The translations under genes and the position numbers were made by a program. This document shows positions 33,057-42,205 of a stretch of 64,000 nucleotides of DNA, one piece after another. The stretch is taken from the NCBI RefSeq assembly GCF_037094685.1, contig NZ_CP146614.1, forward strand, positions 6,324,001 to 6,388,000, read 5' to 3'. The notes beneath the pieces are model-generated. The model saw nothing but the letters and a program-made list of their open reading frames with translations. It was not told the origin of the DNA and did not search any database. Every line of letters starts with the position of its first letter. Position 1 is the stretch's first letter. The stretch is from Massilia sp. METH4. GTDB taxonomy: Bacteria; Pseudomonadota; Gammaproteobacteria; Burkholderiales; Burkholderiaceae_D.

Positions 33057-36000
33057 TTACGCGCGCGGCAGCAGGCGGTCGACGCGCTCGCTGAGCAGCT
33101 CCAGCGTCACCGGCTTCGTCATGAAGTCGGAAAAGCCGGCCTCGCGCGCCCGTTGCACATCCTGCTCGCGGGCCAGGCCCGAGAGCGCGATGGCCGGCAG
33201 GCCCTGCAACGCCGGGATGGCGCGCACGGCGCGGATGAATTCGAAGCCATCCATGTCCGGCATCGACAGGTCGGAAATCACCAGGTCCACGACGTGTTCG
33301 CCCAACAGCTCCAGCGCGCACCGGCCGCTGGTAGCGACCAGCACGTCGGCGCCTTCCAGTTCCAGCAGCGCCTGGAAGGTCTCGGCGGTTTCCTCGGTAT
33401 CGTCCAGGATCAGCACCTTGCGCCCCGCCAGCACGGCCTTCCCGGCGTCGCCCCCGGGCGCCTCGTCGGGATGCCATTCCGTCGCCAGCGGCAGCCGGAC
33501 GGTGAAGCGGCTGCCCTTGCCTGCGCCTTCCGACGCCGCTTCGACGCTGCCGCCATGGAGTTCGACCAGCTGGCGGACTAGCGCCAGGCCGATGCCCAGG
33601 CCGGCCTTGCTGCGAATGGCCTGGGCGCCGGTCTGGCGGTACATGCGGAACACGTCCGCCAGCTGGTCCGGCTCGATGCCGGTGCCCGTGTCCTCCACGT
33701 CGATGCGCGCCAAGCCATCGTCGCGCGACAGCCTGAGCGTCACCGTGCCGCCGGCAGGCGTGAACTTCACGGCATTGCTGAGCAGGTTGAGCAACACCTG
33801 CTCGATGCGCACCGGGTCGACCGAGGCCACCAGCGGCTCGTCCGCCAGCAGCAGGCGCAGCGTGAGGCCTTCCACCACGGGGTCGGCGCGCATCACCTCG
33901 ACCAGGCGCACGGCGATATCGCCCAGGTCCACGTCGCGGCAGGACAGCGCCAGCTTGCCCGTGGCCACGCGCGACATGTCCATCAGGTCTTCGATGATCT
34001 TGGCCTGGCTGGCCACGGAATTGCGGATGATCGAGGCGGCGCGCAGCGCCGGCGGCGATTGGCGCACGGCCGGCAGGCGCGACATCAGTTCCACGTTGAT
34101 GTAGATGAGGTTCAGCGGGTGGCGCAGCTCGTGCGACATCACGGCCAGGAATTCGTCCTTCATCGCGCTGTCGCTCTCGGCCGCCGTGCGGCCGGCCTGC
34201 TCGGACGTCAGCGCCGCCTCACGCTGGCTCTCCTGCTGGGCGCGCGACGTCTGGTCGCGGGCGATCTTCGCGAAGCCCTGGAAATGGCCGTGGTGCAGCG
34301 GCGTCGTCACGCCGGCGCAGTAGAAGCGCGAGCCATCCTTGCGCACGTGCCAGCGCTCGTCCTCGGCGCGGCCATCGTCCGTCGCGCGGCGGCGCTCGTC
34401 CTCGGGCGCGCCGGCGGCCAGGTCTTCCGGCGTGAAGATCATGTCCAGGCTGTGGCCCATGGCTTCCGCCTCGGTCCAGCCGAAATTGCGCTCGGCACCC
34501 TTGTTCCAGCCCGTCACGTGCCCCGTACTGTCCATCGTGATGATCGCGTAGTCGTCGGTACTTTCCGCCACCAGGCGCATCCACACTTCGCCGGCACGCA
34601 CCTTTTCTTCCGCCTCGCGGCGGCCGGTGATGTCGAAGAACGTCATCACGGCGCCTTCGATCTTGTCCTCGGTGGTGCGGTAGGGCAGCAGCCTCACGAT
34701 GTAGTAGCGCCCTTCGTTGCTGCGCACCTCGCGCTCGACCAGGCGCAGCGTCTCGAAGGTGGACGACACGTCGTTGGGCAACTGGTCGTAGTCGAGGCGG
34801 TGCGTGATGTCGAGCAGCGAGCGGCCGATATCGGTGGGAATGATGGAAAAGATGTCCGCCGCGCGCGGCGTGAACCGCTTGATGCGCATGGCCCGGTCGA
34901 CGAAGATCGTGGCGATGTCGGTCGAGGCGATCAGGTTGTTCAGGTCGTCGTTCGCCTTGCCCGTTTCCTCGACCTTCACCTTCAGCTCGTAGTTGACGGT
35001 GATGAGCTCCTCGTTGACCGATTGCAGCTCTTCCTTCGAGGTCTCCAGTTCCTCGCTGGCCGAGCGCAATTCCTCGTTGATGGCCTGCAATTCCTCGTTC
35101 GACGCGCGCAGTTCCTCGTTCGAGATTTCCGCATGCTCGATGGTTTCCCGCAGCTTTTCCTTGCTGCGTTGCAGTTCGGCCTCGAGCTGGTTCAGCACCA
35201 GGTCCTGGTGGTGCGTGACCAGCTCGGGCGGCTCGCCGCCCTGCGATTGCGCCGCCTCGTCGAACAGCACCAGCAGGAAATCCATGTTGGCGACTTCGTC
35301 GTTGAACGGGCGCACCACGATATTGACGAAGTACGCGTTGTCGTCGCGCTTGACGAGCACGCGCTGGGCTTCCACGCTGCTGCCGGTCTGCTGCGCCTGG
35401 TACAGCGCGGTGCGCAATTCCAGCCGCAGCTCCGGCAGCACCAGCGCCAGCGCACTGCGCGAGGGCTCGCCGCCGACATGGCGCAGGAAGCGTCCGGCCG
35501 AGTCGGACATGTGCACGATATTCGATTCGCGGTCCACGATCAGGCTGGGCGGCGCGAACTTCGACAGCGCGCGCTGGTGCACCTCGGCATACGAGAACTG
35601 GCGGCGCACATTGCCGCCCACCTGCACCAGCTCCTGCGCGCGGCTGACGGGCGCCGTCGACAGGGCCGGCACGTAACGCGCCGCGCGCGACAGGGACCGG
35701 GCGCGGTAGATGCGGTTCTTCTTGTCGAACGGCACGAAGAACTCGGTCGCCGCGTCCGCCGACTCGGAAGAACCGAGGAACAGGAAGCCGTTGGGCTTGA
35801 GCGCCGAATGGAACATCTCCATCACGCGCAGCTGCACGTCGCGGTTCAGGTAGATCAGCAGGTTGCGGCACGAGATCATGTCCAGCTTCGAGAACGGCGG
35901 ATCGCGCAGCAGGTTGTGCGAGGCGAACAGGATGCGGTCGCGGATCGTCTTGCGGATGCGGAAGCGGTCGTCCTCCTTCGTGAAGAACTGGCGCAGCCGC

Positions 36001-37193
36001 GTGGGCGGCACGTCCATCACGATCGAGGCCGGGTAGACGCCGGCGCGCGCCACGCCGATCGCATGGTCGTCGATGTCCGAGGCGAACACCTGGATCTCCG
36101 GCGGGCGGTCCATTCGCGCGGCCTGGTCGGCCAGCAGCATCGTCACCGAGTACGCTTCCTGCCCCGTGGCGCAGGCGGCCACCCACACGCGCACCTGTTC
36201 GCCGCGCAGCTTGTCGCGGAACAGTTCCGGCATCACTTCCCGCTCGAGCGCCTCGAACGCCTCGCGGTCGCGGAAGAAATTGGTCACGCCGATCAGCATG
36301 TCGCCCAGCAGCGACTTGAACTCCGCCGGCTCGCGCTCGAGCAGCTGCGCATATTCGGGCAGCGAGGTCACGCCCTTCACCTGCAGGCGGCGTTCCATGC
36401 GGCGCAGCACTGTGGCGCGCTTGTAGTGGCGGAAGTCGTGGCCGGTGTGGGCGCACAGCATGGCGATCACGGTCTGCAGCGCTTCCTCGTCGTCGACCTT
36501 TTCCTCTTCCTCCGGCGCCGGGCCGATCGCGCCGTCGCCATCGCCGGTGGGCGGCAGCTGGATGTGGCGCGCGGTTTCCCACAACCCCAGCAGCTTGGCC
36601 GGCATCTCGGCAACCGGCAGCACGAAGTCGACCATGCCGGTATTGATCGCGGCCTTCGGCATGCCGTCATGCTCGGCGTCGATCGGGTCCTGGGCCAGCG
36701 TGATGCCGCCCTGCTCCTTGACCCGCTCGATGCCCACGGCGCCATCGGTGCCCGTGCCGGAGAGCACGACGGCAAACGCCCGCTCGCGGCGCGCCTCGGC
36801 CAGCGTGCGGAAGAACACGTCGATCGCCACGTGCTGGCCGGGCGTGCGCTTGAGCTCCGAGACGCCGAGGCTGCCATCGTCCATCGACAGTTGCTGGTTC
36901 GGCGCGATCACGTACACATGCTCGGGCCGGATCTGCACCCGCTCGGTCACCTGCACCACGGGCATGTGCGTCACGCGCTGCAAGACGCTGTCGGCCGAGC
37001 TCTGGTGCTTGGGCGACAGGTGCAGGATCACCACGAAGGCCATGCCATTTCCTTGCGGCATCAACTCGAGGAAGCGCAGCAGCGCCTGCAGGCCGCCGGC
37101 CGATGCGCCGATACCGACCACGGGGAACCGGAGGTGGGTAGCGCTGACGACCGGATCGGTGTCTTCGGGTTCCGGCAATGTGGAGTGCGGCAT
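33057..37193 (-). CDS. Giant CheB-CheR-PAS hybrid histidine kinase
   Basis: This 1378-residue protein starts at ATG 37191-37193. CheB is at about 20-200 (Ser near 31 in GIGASAGG, TGTDGAVG). CheR methyltransferase is at about 230-500 (GHDFRHYKRATVLRRMERRLQ, WVAACATGQEAYS). A PAS region follows, then a long heptad coiled coil at about 675-745 built from NEEL/SEEL repeats. Two more PAS domains lie at about 745-985. HisKA has His near 1014 (AVMSHELRHPLN), followed by the ATPase and a receiver with Asp near 1308 (ISDLSMPDMDG). No receptor or CheA is nearby, so the methylation target may be internal or unknown. Confidence 0.93.
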   Translation of the reverse strand: MPHSTLPEPEDTDPVVSATHLRFPVVGIGASAGGLQALLRFLELMPQGNGMAFVVILHLSPKHQSSADSVLQRVTHMPVVQVTERVQIRPEHVYVIAPNQQLSMDDGSLGVSELKRTPGQHVAIDVFFRTLAEARRERAFAVVLSGTGTDGAVGIERVKEQGGITLAQDPIDAEHDGMPKAAINTGMVDFVLPVAEMPAKLLGLWETARHIQLPPTGDGDGAIGPAPEEEEKVDDEEALQTVIAMLCAHTGHDFRHYKRATVLRRMERRLQVKGVTSLPEYAQLLEREPAEFKSLLGDMLIGVTNFFRDREAFEALEREVMPELFRDKLRGEQVRVWVAACATGQEAYSVTMLLADQAARMDRPPEIQVFASDIDDHAIGVARAGVYPASIVMDVPPTRLRQFFTKEDDRFRIRKTIRDRILFASHNLLRDPPFSKLDMISCRNLLIYLNRDVQLRVMEMFHSALKPNGFLFLGSSESADAATEFFVPFDKKNRIYRARSLSRAARYVPALSTAPVSRAQELVQVGGNVRRQFSYAEVHQRALSKFAPPSLIVDRESNIVHMSDSAGRFLRHVGGEPSRSALALVLPELRLELRTALYQAQQTGSSVEAQRVLVKRDDNAYFVNIVVRPFNDEVANMDFLLVLFDEAAQSQGGEPPELVTHHQDLVLNQLEAELQRSKEKLRETIEHAEISNEELRASNEELQAINEELRSASEELETSKEELQSVNEELITVNYELKVKVEETGKANDDLNNLIASTDIATIFVDRAMRIKRFTPRAADIFSIIPTDIGRSLLDITHRLDYDQLPNDVSSTFETLRLVEREVRSNEGRYYIVRLLPYRTTEDKIEGAVMTFFDITGRREAEEKVRAGEVWMRLVAESTDDYAIITMDSTGHVTGWNKGAERNFGWTEAEAMGHSLDMIFTPEDLAAGAPEDERRRATDDGRAEDERWHVRKDGSRFYCAGVTTPLHHGHFQGFAKIARDQTSRAQQESQREAALTSEQAGRTAAESDSAMKDEFLAVMSHELRHPLNLIYINVELMSRLPAVRQSPPALRAASIIRNSVASQAKIIEDLMDMSRVATGKLALSCRDVDLGDIAVRLVEVMRADPVVEGLTLRLLLADEPLVASVDPVRIEQVLLNLLSNAVKFTPAGGTVTLRLSRDDGLARIDVEDTGTGIEPDQLADVFRMYRQTGAQAIRSKAGLGIGLALVRQLVELHGGSVEAASEGAGKGSRFTVRLPLATEWHPDEAPGGDAGKAVLAGRKVLILDDTEETAETFQALLELEGADVLVATSGRCALELLGEHVVDLVISDLSMPDMDGFEFIRAVRAIPALQGLPAIALSGLAREQDVQRAREAGFSDFMTKPVTLELLSERVDRLLPRA

Positions 37194-37394
37194 GTGTGCT
37201 GTTCGTTGTAGGAAAGGCACTGAAGTCTACTCCAATCATCCGGCGGCGTTAAGCGCGACGGCGCACGGCACGCCTCCCGCGTCCATTTGCCCACAACATC
37301 GGCGATCCGTCCCGCGCTGGCAACTGGAAAGTTGACAGCCAGGTGCCCGCACGGCACACTGCGCGGCTTTTCGCGCTTTGCTCCTGTTCAGGAC

Positions 37395-38927
37395 ATGACC
37401 TTCCCCCTCTCATCGATTGCCGCCAGCCTGCCGGACCGGCTGGCCGGCCTGCTCGCGGCGCGGGCATGCCTGCAACCCGATGCGGCCGCGCTGCACGTGG
37501 ACGGCCGCGACATCACGTTTGCCGGGCTGTGGCAGGCCGTGCGCGACACGGCCGCGCAACTGACGGCTTTCGGCGTGCGCCCCGGCGACCGTGTGCTGGT
37601 CGTTGCCGAGAACTCGCTGGCGCAAGTGTGCCTGCTGTTCGCGGCCGGGCTGTGCGATGCGTGGATCGCCTGCGTCAACGCGCGGCTGGCCGCGCGCGAG
37701 GTCGACGTCATCCGCGCGCACTGCGGCGCGCGCCTGGTGTTCTACACCGACGACGTCTCTCCCGATGCGGCGGCCCATGGGGCAAGGCACGGGGCGCGCC
37801 ATGTGCCGGCGCCGGCCCTCGTCGGCCGCTGGCTGGTCGGGCCGCTGGATGACGGCGCGCGGCCGGAACCCGTCCATGCGGACGGCGCCCGGCAGTGCGC
37901 GGCGCTGCTGTATACGAGCGGCACCACGGGGCAGCCGAAAGGCGTGATGCTCTCGCACCGCAGCCTGCTGTACGTGGCCGCGGTGTCGGCCACGCTGCGC
38001 CGGCTGGGGCCGGCCGACCGGGTGGCCGGCGTGTTGCCGGTCTCGCATGTGTACGGGCTGGCGTCGGTCCTGCTGGGCACCCTGCATGCGGGCGCCTGCT
38101 TGCACCTGGTTCCGCGCTTCACGGCGGCCGGACTGCTGCACATGCTGGCGCACGACGGCATCACGGTCCTGCAGGGCGTGCCGGCGCTGTATGCGCGCCT
38201 GCTCGACGCGGCTGGCGGCCCGGTCGCCTCGCGGCTGCGCTTCCTCTACGCGGGCGGCTCCCCGCTCACGCCGCCGCTGAAGGCGCGCGTGGAAGCGGCG
38301 TTCGGCCTGCCGCTGCACAATGGCTACGGCATGACGGAGATGGCGCCCACGATCAGCCAGACGCGCGTCGATGCGCCCCGCGCCGACGGTTCGGCGGGCC
38401 ATCCGATTCCCGGGGTGGAACTGCGCATCGCCGGCGGCGGCGCGCAAGGCGAGCTGTGGGTGCGCGGGCCGAACGTCATGCTGGGCTACTACCGCGACCC
38501 GGCGGGAACCGCCGGCGTGCTGCACCCGGACGGCTGGCTGAACACGGGCGACGTGGCGCGGCTCGATGCCGATGGCGCCCTGCACATCGTGGGCCGCACG
38601 AAGGAAGTGATCGTGCGGTCCGGCTTCAACGTCTATCCGCTGGAAGTGGAAACCCTGTTGAACGCCCACCCGCGGGTGGTGCAGTCGGCCGTCGTCGGCC
38701 GCCCGGCGCCGGACGGCGAGGAAGAAGTAATCGCCTTCGTGGAAGGCACCGGAGACCGCCTGGACGCCGAGCTGGCGCGCTGGCTGGCCGGCCAGCTGGC
38801 GCCATACAAGATGCCGGCCCGGATCGTGGTGCTCGATGCCCTGCCCGCCGGCCCCACCGGCAAGGTGCTGAAGGCCCGGTTGCGGGAGATGGCGGCGGAT
38901 GGCACTAGCCGTGCACCAGGTGCGTGA
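37395..38927 (+). CDS. AMP-dependent acyl-CoA synthetase/ligase
   Basis: This 510-residue ANL-superfamily enzyme activates a carboxylate with ATP and joins it to CoA. Motifs are the P-loop LLYTSGTTGQPKGVMLSHR, the aromatic region NGYGMTEMAPT, the hinge GWLNTGDVARLDADGALHIVGRTKEVIVRSGFNVYPLEVE and the catalytic Lys near PAGPTGKVLKARLR. ATG 37395 begins the conserved region; an upstream in-frame extension is non-conserved in appearance. The substrate is not evident, and medium-chain fatty or aromatic acids are possible. The 3' end overlaps a convergent small gene by 23 bases. Confidence 0.9.
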   Translation: MTFPLSSIAASLPDRLAGLLAARACLQPDAAALHVDGRDITFAGLWQAVRDTAAQLTAFGVRPGDRVLVVAENSLAQVCLLFAAGLCDAWIACVNARLAAREVDVIRAHCGARLVFYTDDVSPDAAAHGARHGARHVPAPALVGRWLVGPLDDGARPEPVHADGARQCAALLYTSGTTGQPKGVMLSHRSLLYVAAVSATLRRLGPADRVAGVLPVSHVYGLASVLLGTLHAGACLHLVPRFTAAGLLHMLAHDGITVLQGVPALYARLLDAAGGPVASRLRFLYAGGSPLTPPLKARVEAAFGLPLHNGYGMTEMAPTISQTRVDAPRADGSAGHPIPGVELRIAGGGAQGELWVRGPNVMLGYYRDPAGTAGVLHPDGWLNTGDVARLDADGALHIVGRTKEVIVRSGFNVYPLEVETLLNAHPRVVQSAVVGRPAPDGEEEVIAFVEGTGDRLDAELARWLAGQLAPYKMPARIVVLDALPAGPTGKVLKARLREMAADGTSRAPGA

Positions 38928-39225
38928 TCTCGATGAGCCGGTGCTGGTACTCGCGGGCCAGTTCGCCGATCAGGCGGTGCTGCGCCGCGTCGGCCGGCCG
39001 GTACATCACCTGCCCATCCGGCGTGCAGGCGCAAAAGCCGCGGGCGGCCAGCTCGCGCACGATGTCGTGGCCGCGTTCGACCGATTGCAGGTAAAGCCGT
39101 TGCGCGATCGCTTCGGCGGTCCAGATCTGGCCAGGCGTGCCATGCAGCAGCAACAGCGCTTCCAGGAACGGGACGGATGGCAGCGTCAGCACGAAGCTGC
39201 GCAAGGCAGGACTGATCTCCTTCAT
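38905..39225 (-). CDS. Small winged-helix-like hypothetical protein
   Basis: This 106-residue protein starts at ATG 39223-39225. The segment FLEALLLLHGTPGQIWTAEAIAQRLYLQSVERGHDIVRELAARGFC looks like a winged helix-turn-helix, followed by a short beta wing and a C-terminal helix (RLIGELAREYQHRLIEITHLV) suited to dimerisation. The ribosome site (GAAGAG) is modest. It may be a regulator or sigma-associated factor, but no family name is certain. It ends inside the last 23 bases of the convergent acyl-CoA ligase gene. Confidence 0.6.
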   Translation of the reverse strand: MKEISPALRSFVLTLPSVPFLEALLLLHGTPGQIWTAEAIAQRLYLQSVERGHDIVRELAARGFCACTPDGQVMYRPADAAQHRLIGELAREYQHRLIEITHLVHG

Positions 39226-39414
39226 CGACTCTTCACGGCGTTTCTTCAACGGTAGGTGGTGGCGCGCGCCGGGTGCCGCACGCGGCATGCGGCCGGGGCG
39301 GTACGCTCGCGCGCGGCTGAGTAAACCATTCGGCATCCCCGCGCGTTGCTTGCCAACGTCCTGCACAGGCCGTAAGACGGCCAGCAGGGCGGGCGCCCAA
39401 TGGGCGAAAAACGA

Positions 39415-39439
39415 AAATTATATTCCTAAAAATGTATTT
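39415..39439. promoter_or_regulatory. AT-rich inverted repeat upstream of the MarR gene
   Basis: AAATTATATT (39415-39424) and AATGTATTT (39431-39439) form an imperfect inverted repeat in a conspicuously AT-rich patch 30-54 bases before the MarR start. Size and position fit an autoregulatory MarR operator. A perfect hairpin GGCCGT-aag-ACGGCC lies just upstream at 39368-39382. Confidence 0.45.
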
Positions 39440-39468
39440 GCGCCACGCAAAAAGGGAGAAGCGAAGCC

Positions 39469-39978
39469 ATGAGCAGTACCGTGAAACACCGCAGCAGCGA
39501 GGGCGACGATGCGCCTTCCCCCGACCTGGCAGCGCTGCAGAAGCTGCGCATCGTGATCCGCGCCGCCCAGCGGCACTCGCTGTGGGTCGAGAAACAGTGC
39601 GGGGTGAACGGCGCCCAGTTGTGGATCCTGCAGGAGCTGCTGGAGACGCCCGGGCTGCGCGTGGGCCAGATCACGGCGCGCCTGGCGATCGCCCAAGCCA
39701 CCACGAGCAACCTCCTCGAAGGGTTGGTACGGAAGGGCTACGTCGTCAAGACGCGCGACCTCGATGATGCACGTGTGGTAAAACTGGCACTGTCCGACGC
39801 GGGGCGCGCCTTGCTGGACACGGCGCCGAAACCGGCGCGCGGCCTGCTGCCGGAAGCGCTGGCGAAGCTGGACGGCGCCGACCTGGCGAGCCTGAACGCG
39901 GGCTTGCAAGGCTTGCTGGATTCGATCGAAGACCTGGACGAAGGGTTCGGCCTGCAGCCGATGCCCTTCACGATGTAG
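39469..39978 (+). CDS. MarR-family transcriptional regulator
   Basis: This 169-residue regulator starts at ATG 39469 behind GGGAGAAG. The winged helix-turn-helix spans about 45-125: NGAQLWILQELLETPGLRVGQITARLAIAQATTSNLLEGLVRKGYVVKTRDLDDARVVKLALSDAG. The wing residues DLDDAR are typical of MarR proteins, which act as dimers and release DNA on binding small phenolic or lipid ligands. It probably regulates itself and may regulate the downstream gamma-glutamyl hydrolase gene, 25 bases away. Confidence 0.88.
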   Translation: MSSTVKHRSSEGDDAPSPDLAALQKLRIVIRAAQRHSLWVEKQCGVNGAQLWILQELLETPGLRVGQITARLAIAQATTSNLLEGLVRKGYVVKTRDLDDARVVKLALSDAGRALLDTAPKPARGLLPEALAKLDGADLASLNAGLQGLLDSIEDLDEGFGLQPMPFTM

Positions 39979-40003
39979 TGCATTTTTAACGCAAAGGAGC
40001 GGC

Positions 40004-40939
40004 ATGGAAGACGAGCAGCGCGGACCGGAACGGGAACATTCGCGCCGGAGGGACGATACCCCGCGTTACCTCGACCCCGGCGACTCGGTATTCTCCCTGT
40101 GGGGCCGGGTGATCCGCGCGCGCTACCAGCGCATCGCCGCCGCGTTGTCGCGGCACGTGATGCAGCGCCCGCTGCGTATCGGCATCTCGGCACGCATCTT
40201 CCACCCCGAACCCGGCGCCACGGGCTTGCGCAGCAAGAACCTGCAATACCTGGAAGAGTCGATCGCGCACTGGGTAATGTCGCGCGACGTGCTGGTGTTC
40301 ATGATCCCCACGGTGAACACGACTGGCCTGCTGCACCCCTCGAACATCCGCCTGCGCGACTACGCCAAGCATCTCGACGGCCTGGTGCTGCAGGGCGGCG
40401 CCGACGTGTCGCCGCAAACCTATTCGGAAGCGCCCACGCGCCCCGAATGGAGCGGCGACCGCGCGCGCGACATGTATGAACTGGAATTGCTGCACGAATT
40501 CGTGGAGGCGGGCAAGCCGGTGCTGGGCATCTGCCGCGGCTGCCAGCTCATCAACGTGGCCTTCGGCGGCACGCTGTACCAGGACATCGCCACCGACGTG
40601 CCGGACGCCATGCCCCACGTGCACGACGACTACGACCGCCACCGCCACGAGATCGCCTTCCCGCCCGGCTCTTCGCTGGCGAAAATGTTCAAGGAACGCG
40701 CGGGCGGCGTGGTGAACTCGATCCACCACCAGGCCGTGCGCACGCTGGGCCGCGACATGGACGTGGAAGCGCTGTCGGTGCCGGACGGGATGATCGAGGC
40801 GATCCGCTACCGCAAGGCGCCGTTCGTGATGGGGCTGCAATGGCACCCGGAATTCCACCGCGCGGGTGGGCAGGAGCTGCTCGACTGCACGGGGATTCTG
40901 GATACGTTCCTGCGGGTGGCGCGCGAAACGCGGTTTTGA
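40004..40939 (+). CDS. Gamma-glutamyl-gamma-aminobutyrate hydrolase family (PuuD-like)
   Basis: This 311-residue class I glutamine amidotransferase-like enzyme starts at ATG 40004 after AAAGGAG. The nucleophile is Cys in GICRGCQLINVAFGG, and the His-Glu pair lies in QWHPEFH. The N-terminal region DGLVLQGGADVSPQTY is typical of PuuD, which hydrolyses gamma-glutamyl-GABA in putrescine breakdown. The extra 55 N-terminal residues are basic and probably disordered. No other Puu genes are present, so the substrate is tentative. Confidence 0.85.
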   Translation: MEDEQRGPEREHSRRRDDTPRYLDPGDSVFSLWGRVIRARYQRIAAALSRHVMQRPLRIGISARIFHPEPGATGLRSKNLQYLEESIAHWVMSRDVLVFMIPTVNTTGLLHPSNIRLRDYAKHLDGLVLQGGADVSPQTYSEAPTRPEWSGDRARDMYELELLHEFVEAGKPVLGICRGCQLINVAFGGTLYQDIATDVPDAMPHVHDDYDRHRHEIAFPPGSSLAKMFKERAGGVVNSIHHQAVRTLGRDMDVEALSVPDGMIEAIRYRKAPFVMGLQWHPEFHRAGGQELLDCTGILDTFLRVARETRF

Positions 40940-40947
40940 GCTTCAAT

Positions 40948-41060
40948 GGTGTCAGACACCTTTCTTCGCAGAAGAAAGGTGTCTGACACCGGTTTTCTCT
41001 CGAGGCACCTCATGGGAAAACCGGTGTCGCACACGTTTTTCCCGAAAAGCCGGGAAAAAC
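40948..41060. repeat. Cluster of three intergenic hairpins, first with GTGTCAGACAC core
   Basis: Arm 40948-40967 (GGTGTCAGACACCTTTCTTC) and its perfect reverse complement at 40971-40990 leave a three-base loop. A second inverted pair is formed by ACCGGTTTTC around 40988-40997 and its complement near 41015-41024. A third is GTTTTTCCCG with CGGGAAAAAC (41035-41060), a perfect 10-base stem. They fill the 141-base spacer between two convergent genes and may end transcription both ways. Confidence 0.8.
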
Positions 41061-41080
41061 ATCTCCGACACCAGTCCCTC

Positions 41081-42202
41081 TCAGCGCCTTCCCCGGAACC
41101 GCTGCACCGCCGCATCCACGATCCCCTCCACGCTACCGCTGGCCGCATACTGATCGCGCAGGTACTGCGCGTCGCTGCCCACGTGCGTCACCTGCATCAG
41201 GTGATTCAGCGCCGCGGAGCCGCCCAGCCGTTCGGCATACGGGTCCATGCGCCGCAGCGTCGTGAGGATGTCTTCGCGCAGCGACAGGCTCTCGTAGGTC
41301 TTCGGGTGCACGATGGTGCCGTCCAGGCCGAAGCGGCAGGCCTGGAAGCGGTTGTAGTTGTAGACGAGGTAGTCGTCCTCGGCCGGCGGTTCTTCCTTGC
41401 GGTCGAGCAGGTAGGCGCACAGCGCCTGCAGGTAGGCAGCCAGCGCGGCGGCGCGCTCCACCGTCAGCGGCGTGTCGCACACGCGCAGCTCGATGGTGCC
41501 GTATTCGGGCTTGGGCCGCAGGTCCCAGTAAAAGTCCTTCATGCTCTTGATGACGCCGGTGTGCTCCATCTTCGCAAAGAAGTTGTCCTGGAATTCCTGC
41601 CACGACAGCATGAACGGCGCGCGCCCGCTCATCGGGAAAGCGAACACGGAATTCAGGCGCGCGGAGTTGAACAGCGTGTCGCCGCCCTGCACGAAGGGCG
41701 ACGAGGCCGACAGCGCAATGAAGTGCGGCAGGTAGCGCGACAGCGAGTGCAGCAGGAACAGCGCATTGTCGCCGCTGCCCGTGCCGATGTGCACGTGCTG
41801 GCCGAACACGGTGAACTGCTTGGCCAGGTAGCCGTACAGCGAGGACACTTCCTTGAAGCGGGGCTTTTCGAAGATGCGCCGGTCCACCCATTTCTGGAAC
41901 GGGTGCGTGCCGCCGCCGCAGATGCCGATATTGAGTTTCTCGCCCGCTTCCACCAGCGTGTCGCGCACCAGGTGCAGCTGGGCCAGCAGCTCCGTGTGCC
42001 TGGTGTGCACGTCGCTGTTAATCTCGATCATGCTCTCCGTGATCTCCGGCGTCACGTGGCCGGGGAACGGCTTCTTCGACAGCAGGTGCAGCAGGTCGGG
42101 GCTCGAGGCCGTGAGGTCGTAGTCGGAAAAACTCACGAGCTGCAGCTCGAGTTCCACGCCCATCGTCAGCGGCGTCGATTCCTTGAACGGTTCCAGTGCC
42201 AT
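41081..42202 (-). CDS. Glutamate-cysteine ligase family 2 carboxylate-amine ligase (YbdK-like)
   Basis: This 373-residue ATP-grasp-like ligase begins [47 protein letters not shown] sequence, [16 protein letters not shown] and [14 protein letters not shown] are the ATP and metal binding regions of the GCS2 family. YbdK has weak gamma-glutamylcysteine ligase activity; other members attach amino acids to various acids. GGAGG precedes the ATG (42202). It lies three bases downstream of the CPA2 antiporter gene, forming an operon. A glutathione-linked function together with a Kef-like antiporter is plausible but not shown. Confidence 0.85.
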   Translation of the reverse strand: MALEPFKESTPLTMGVELELQLVSFSDYDLTASSPDLLHLLSKKPFPGHVTPEITESMIEINSDVHTRHTELLAQLHLVRDTLVEAGEKLNIGICGGGTHPFQKWVDRRIFEKPRFKEVSSLYGYLAKQFTVFGQHVHIGTGSGDNALFLLHSLSRYLPHFIALSASSPFVQGGDTLFNSARLNSVFAFPMSGRAPFMLSWQEFQDNFFAKMEHTGVIKSMKDFYWDLRPKPEYGTIELRVCDTPLTVERAAALAAYLQALCAYLLDRKEEPPAEDDYLVYNYNRFQACRFGLDGTIVHPKTYESLSLREDILTTLRRMDPYAERLGGSAALNHLMQVTHVGSDAQYLRDQYAASGSVEGIVDAAVQRFRGRR

Positions 42203-42205
42203 GGC

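Noticed and set aside
34059..37211. Plus-strand frame of about 1050 residues opposite the CheB-CheR kinase
   Set aside because: The composition is His/Arg/Gln-rich with no domains. The opposite strand encodes a full multidomain kinase.
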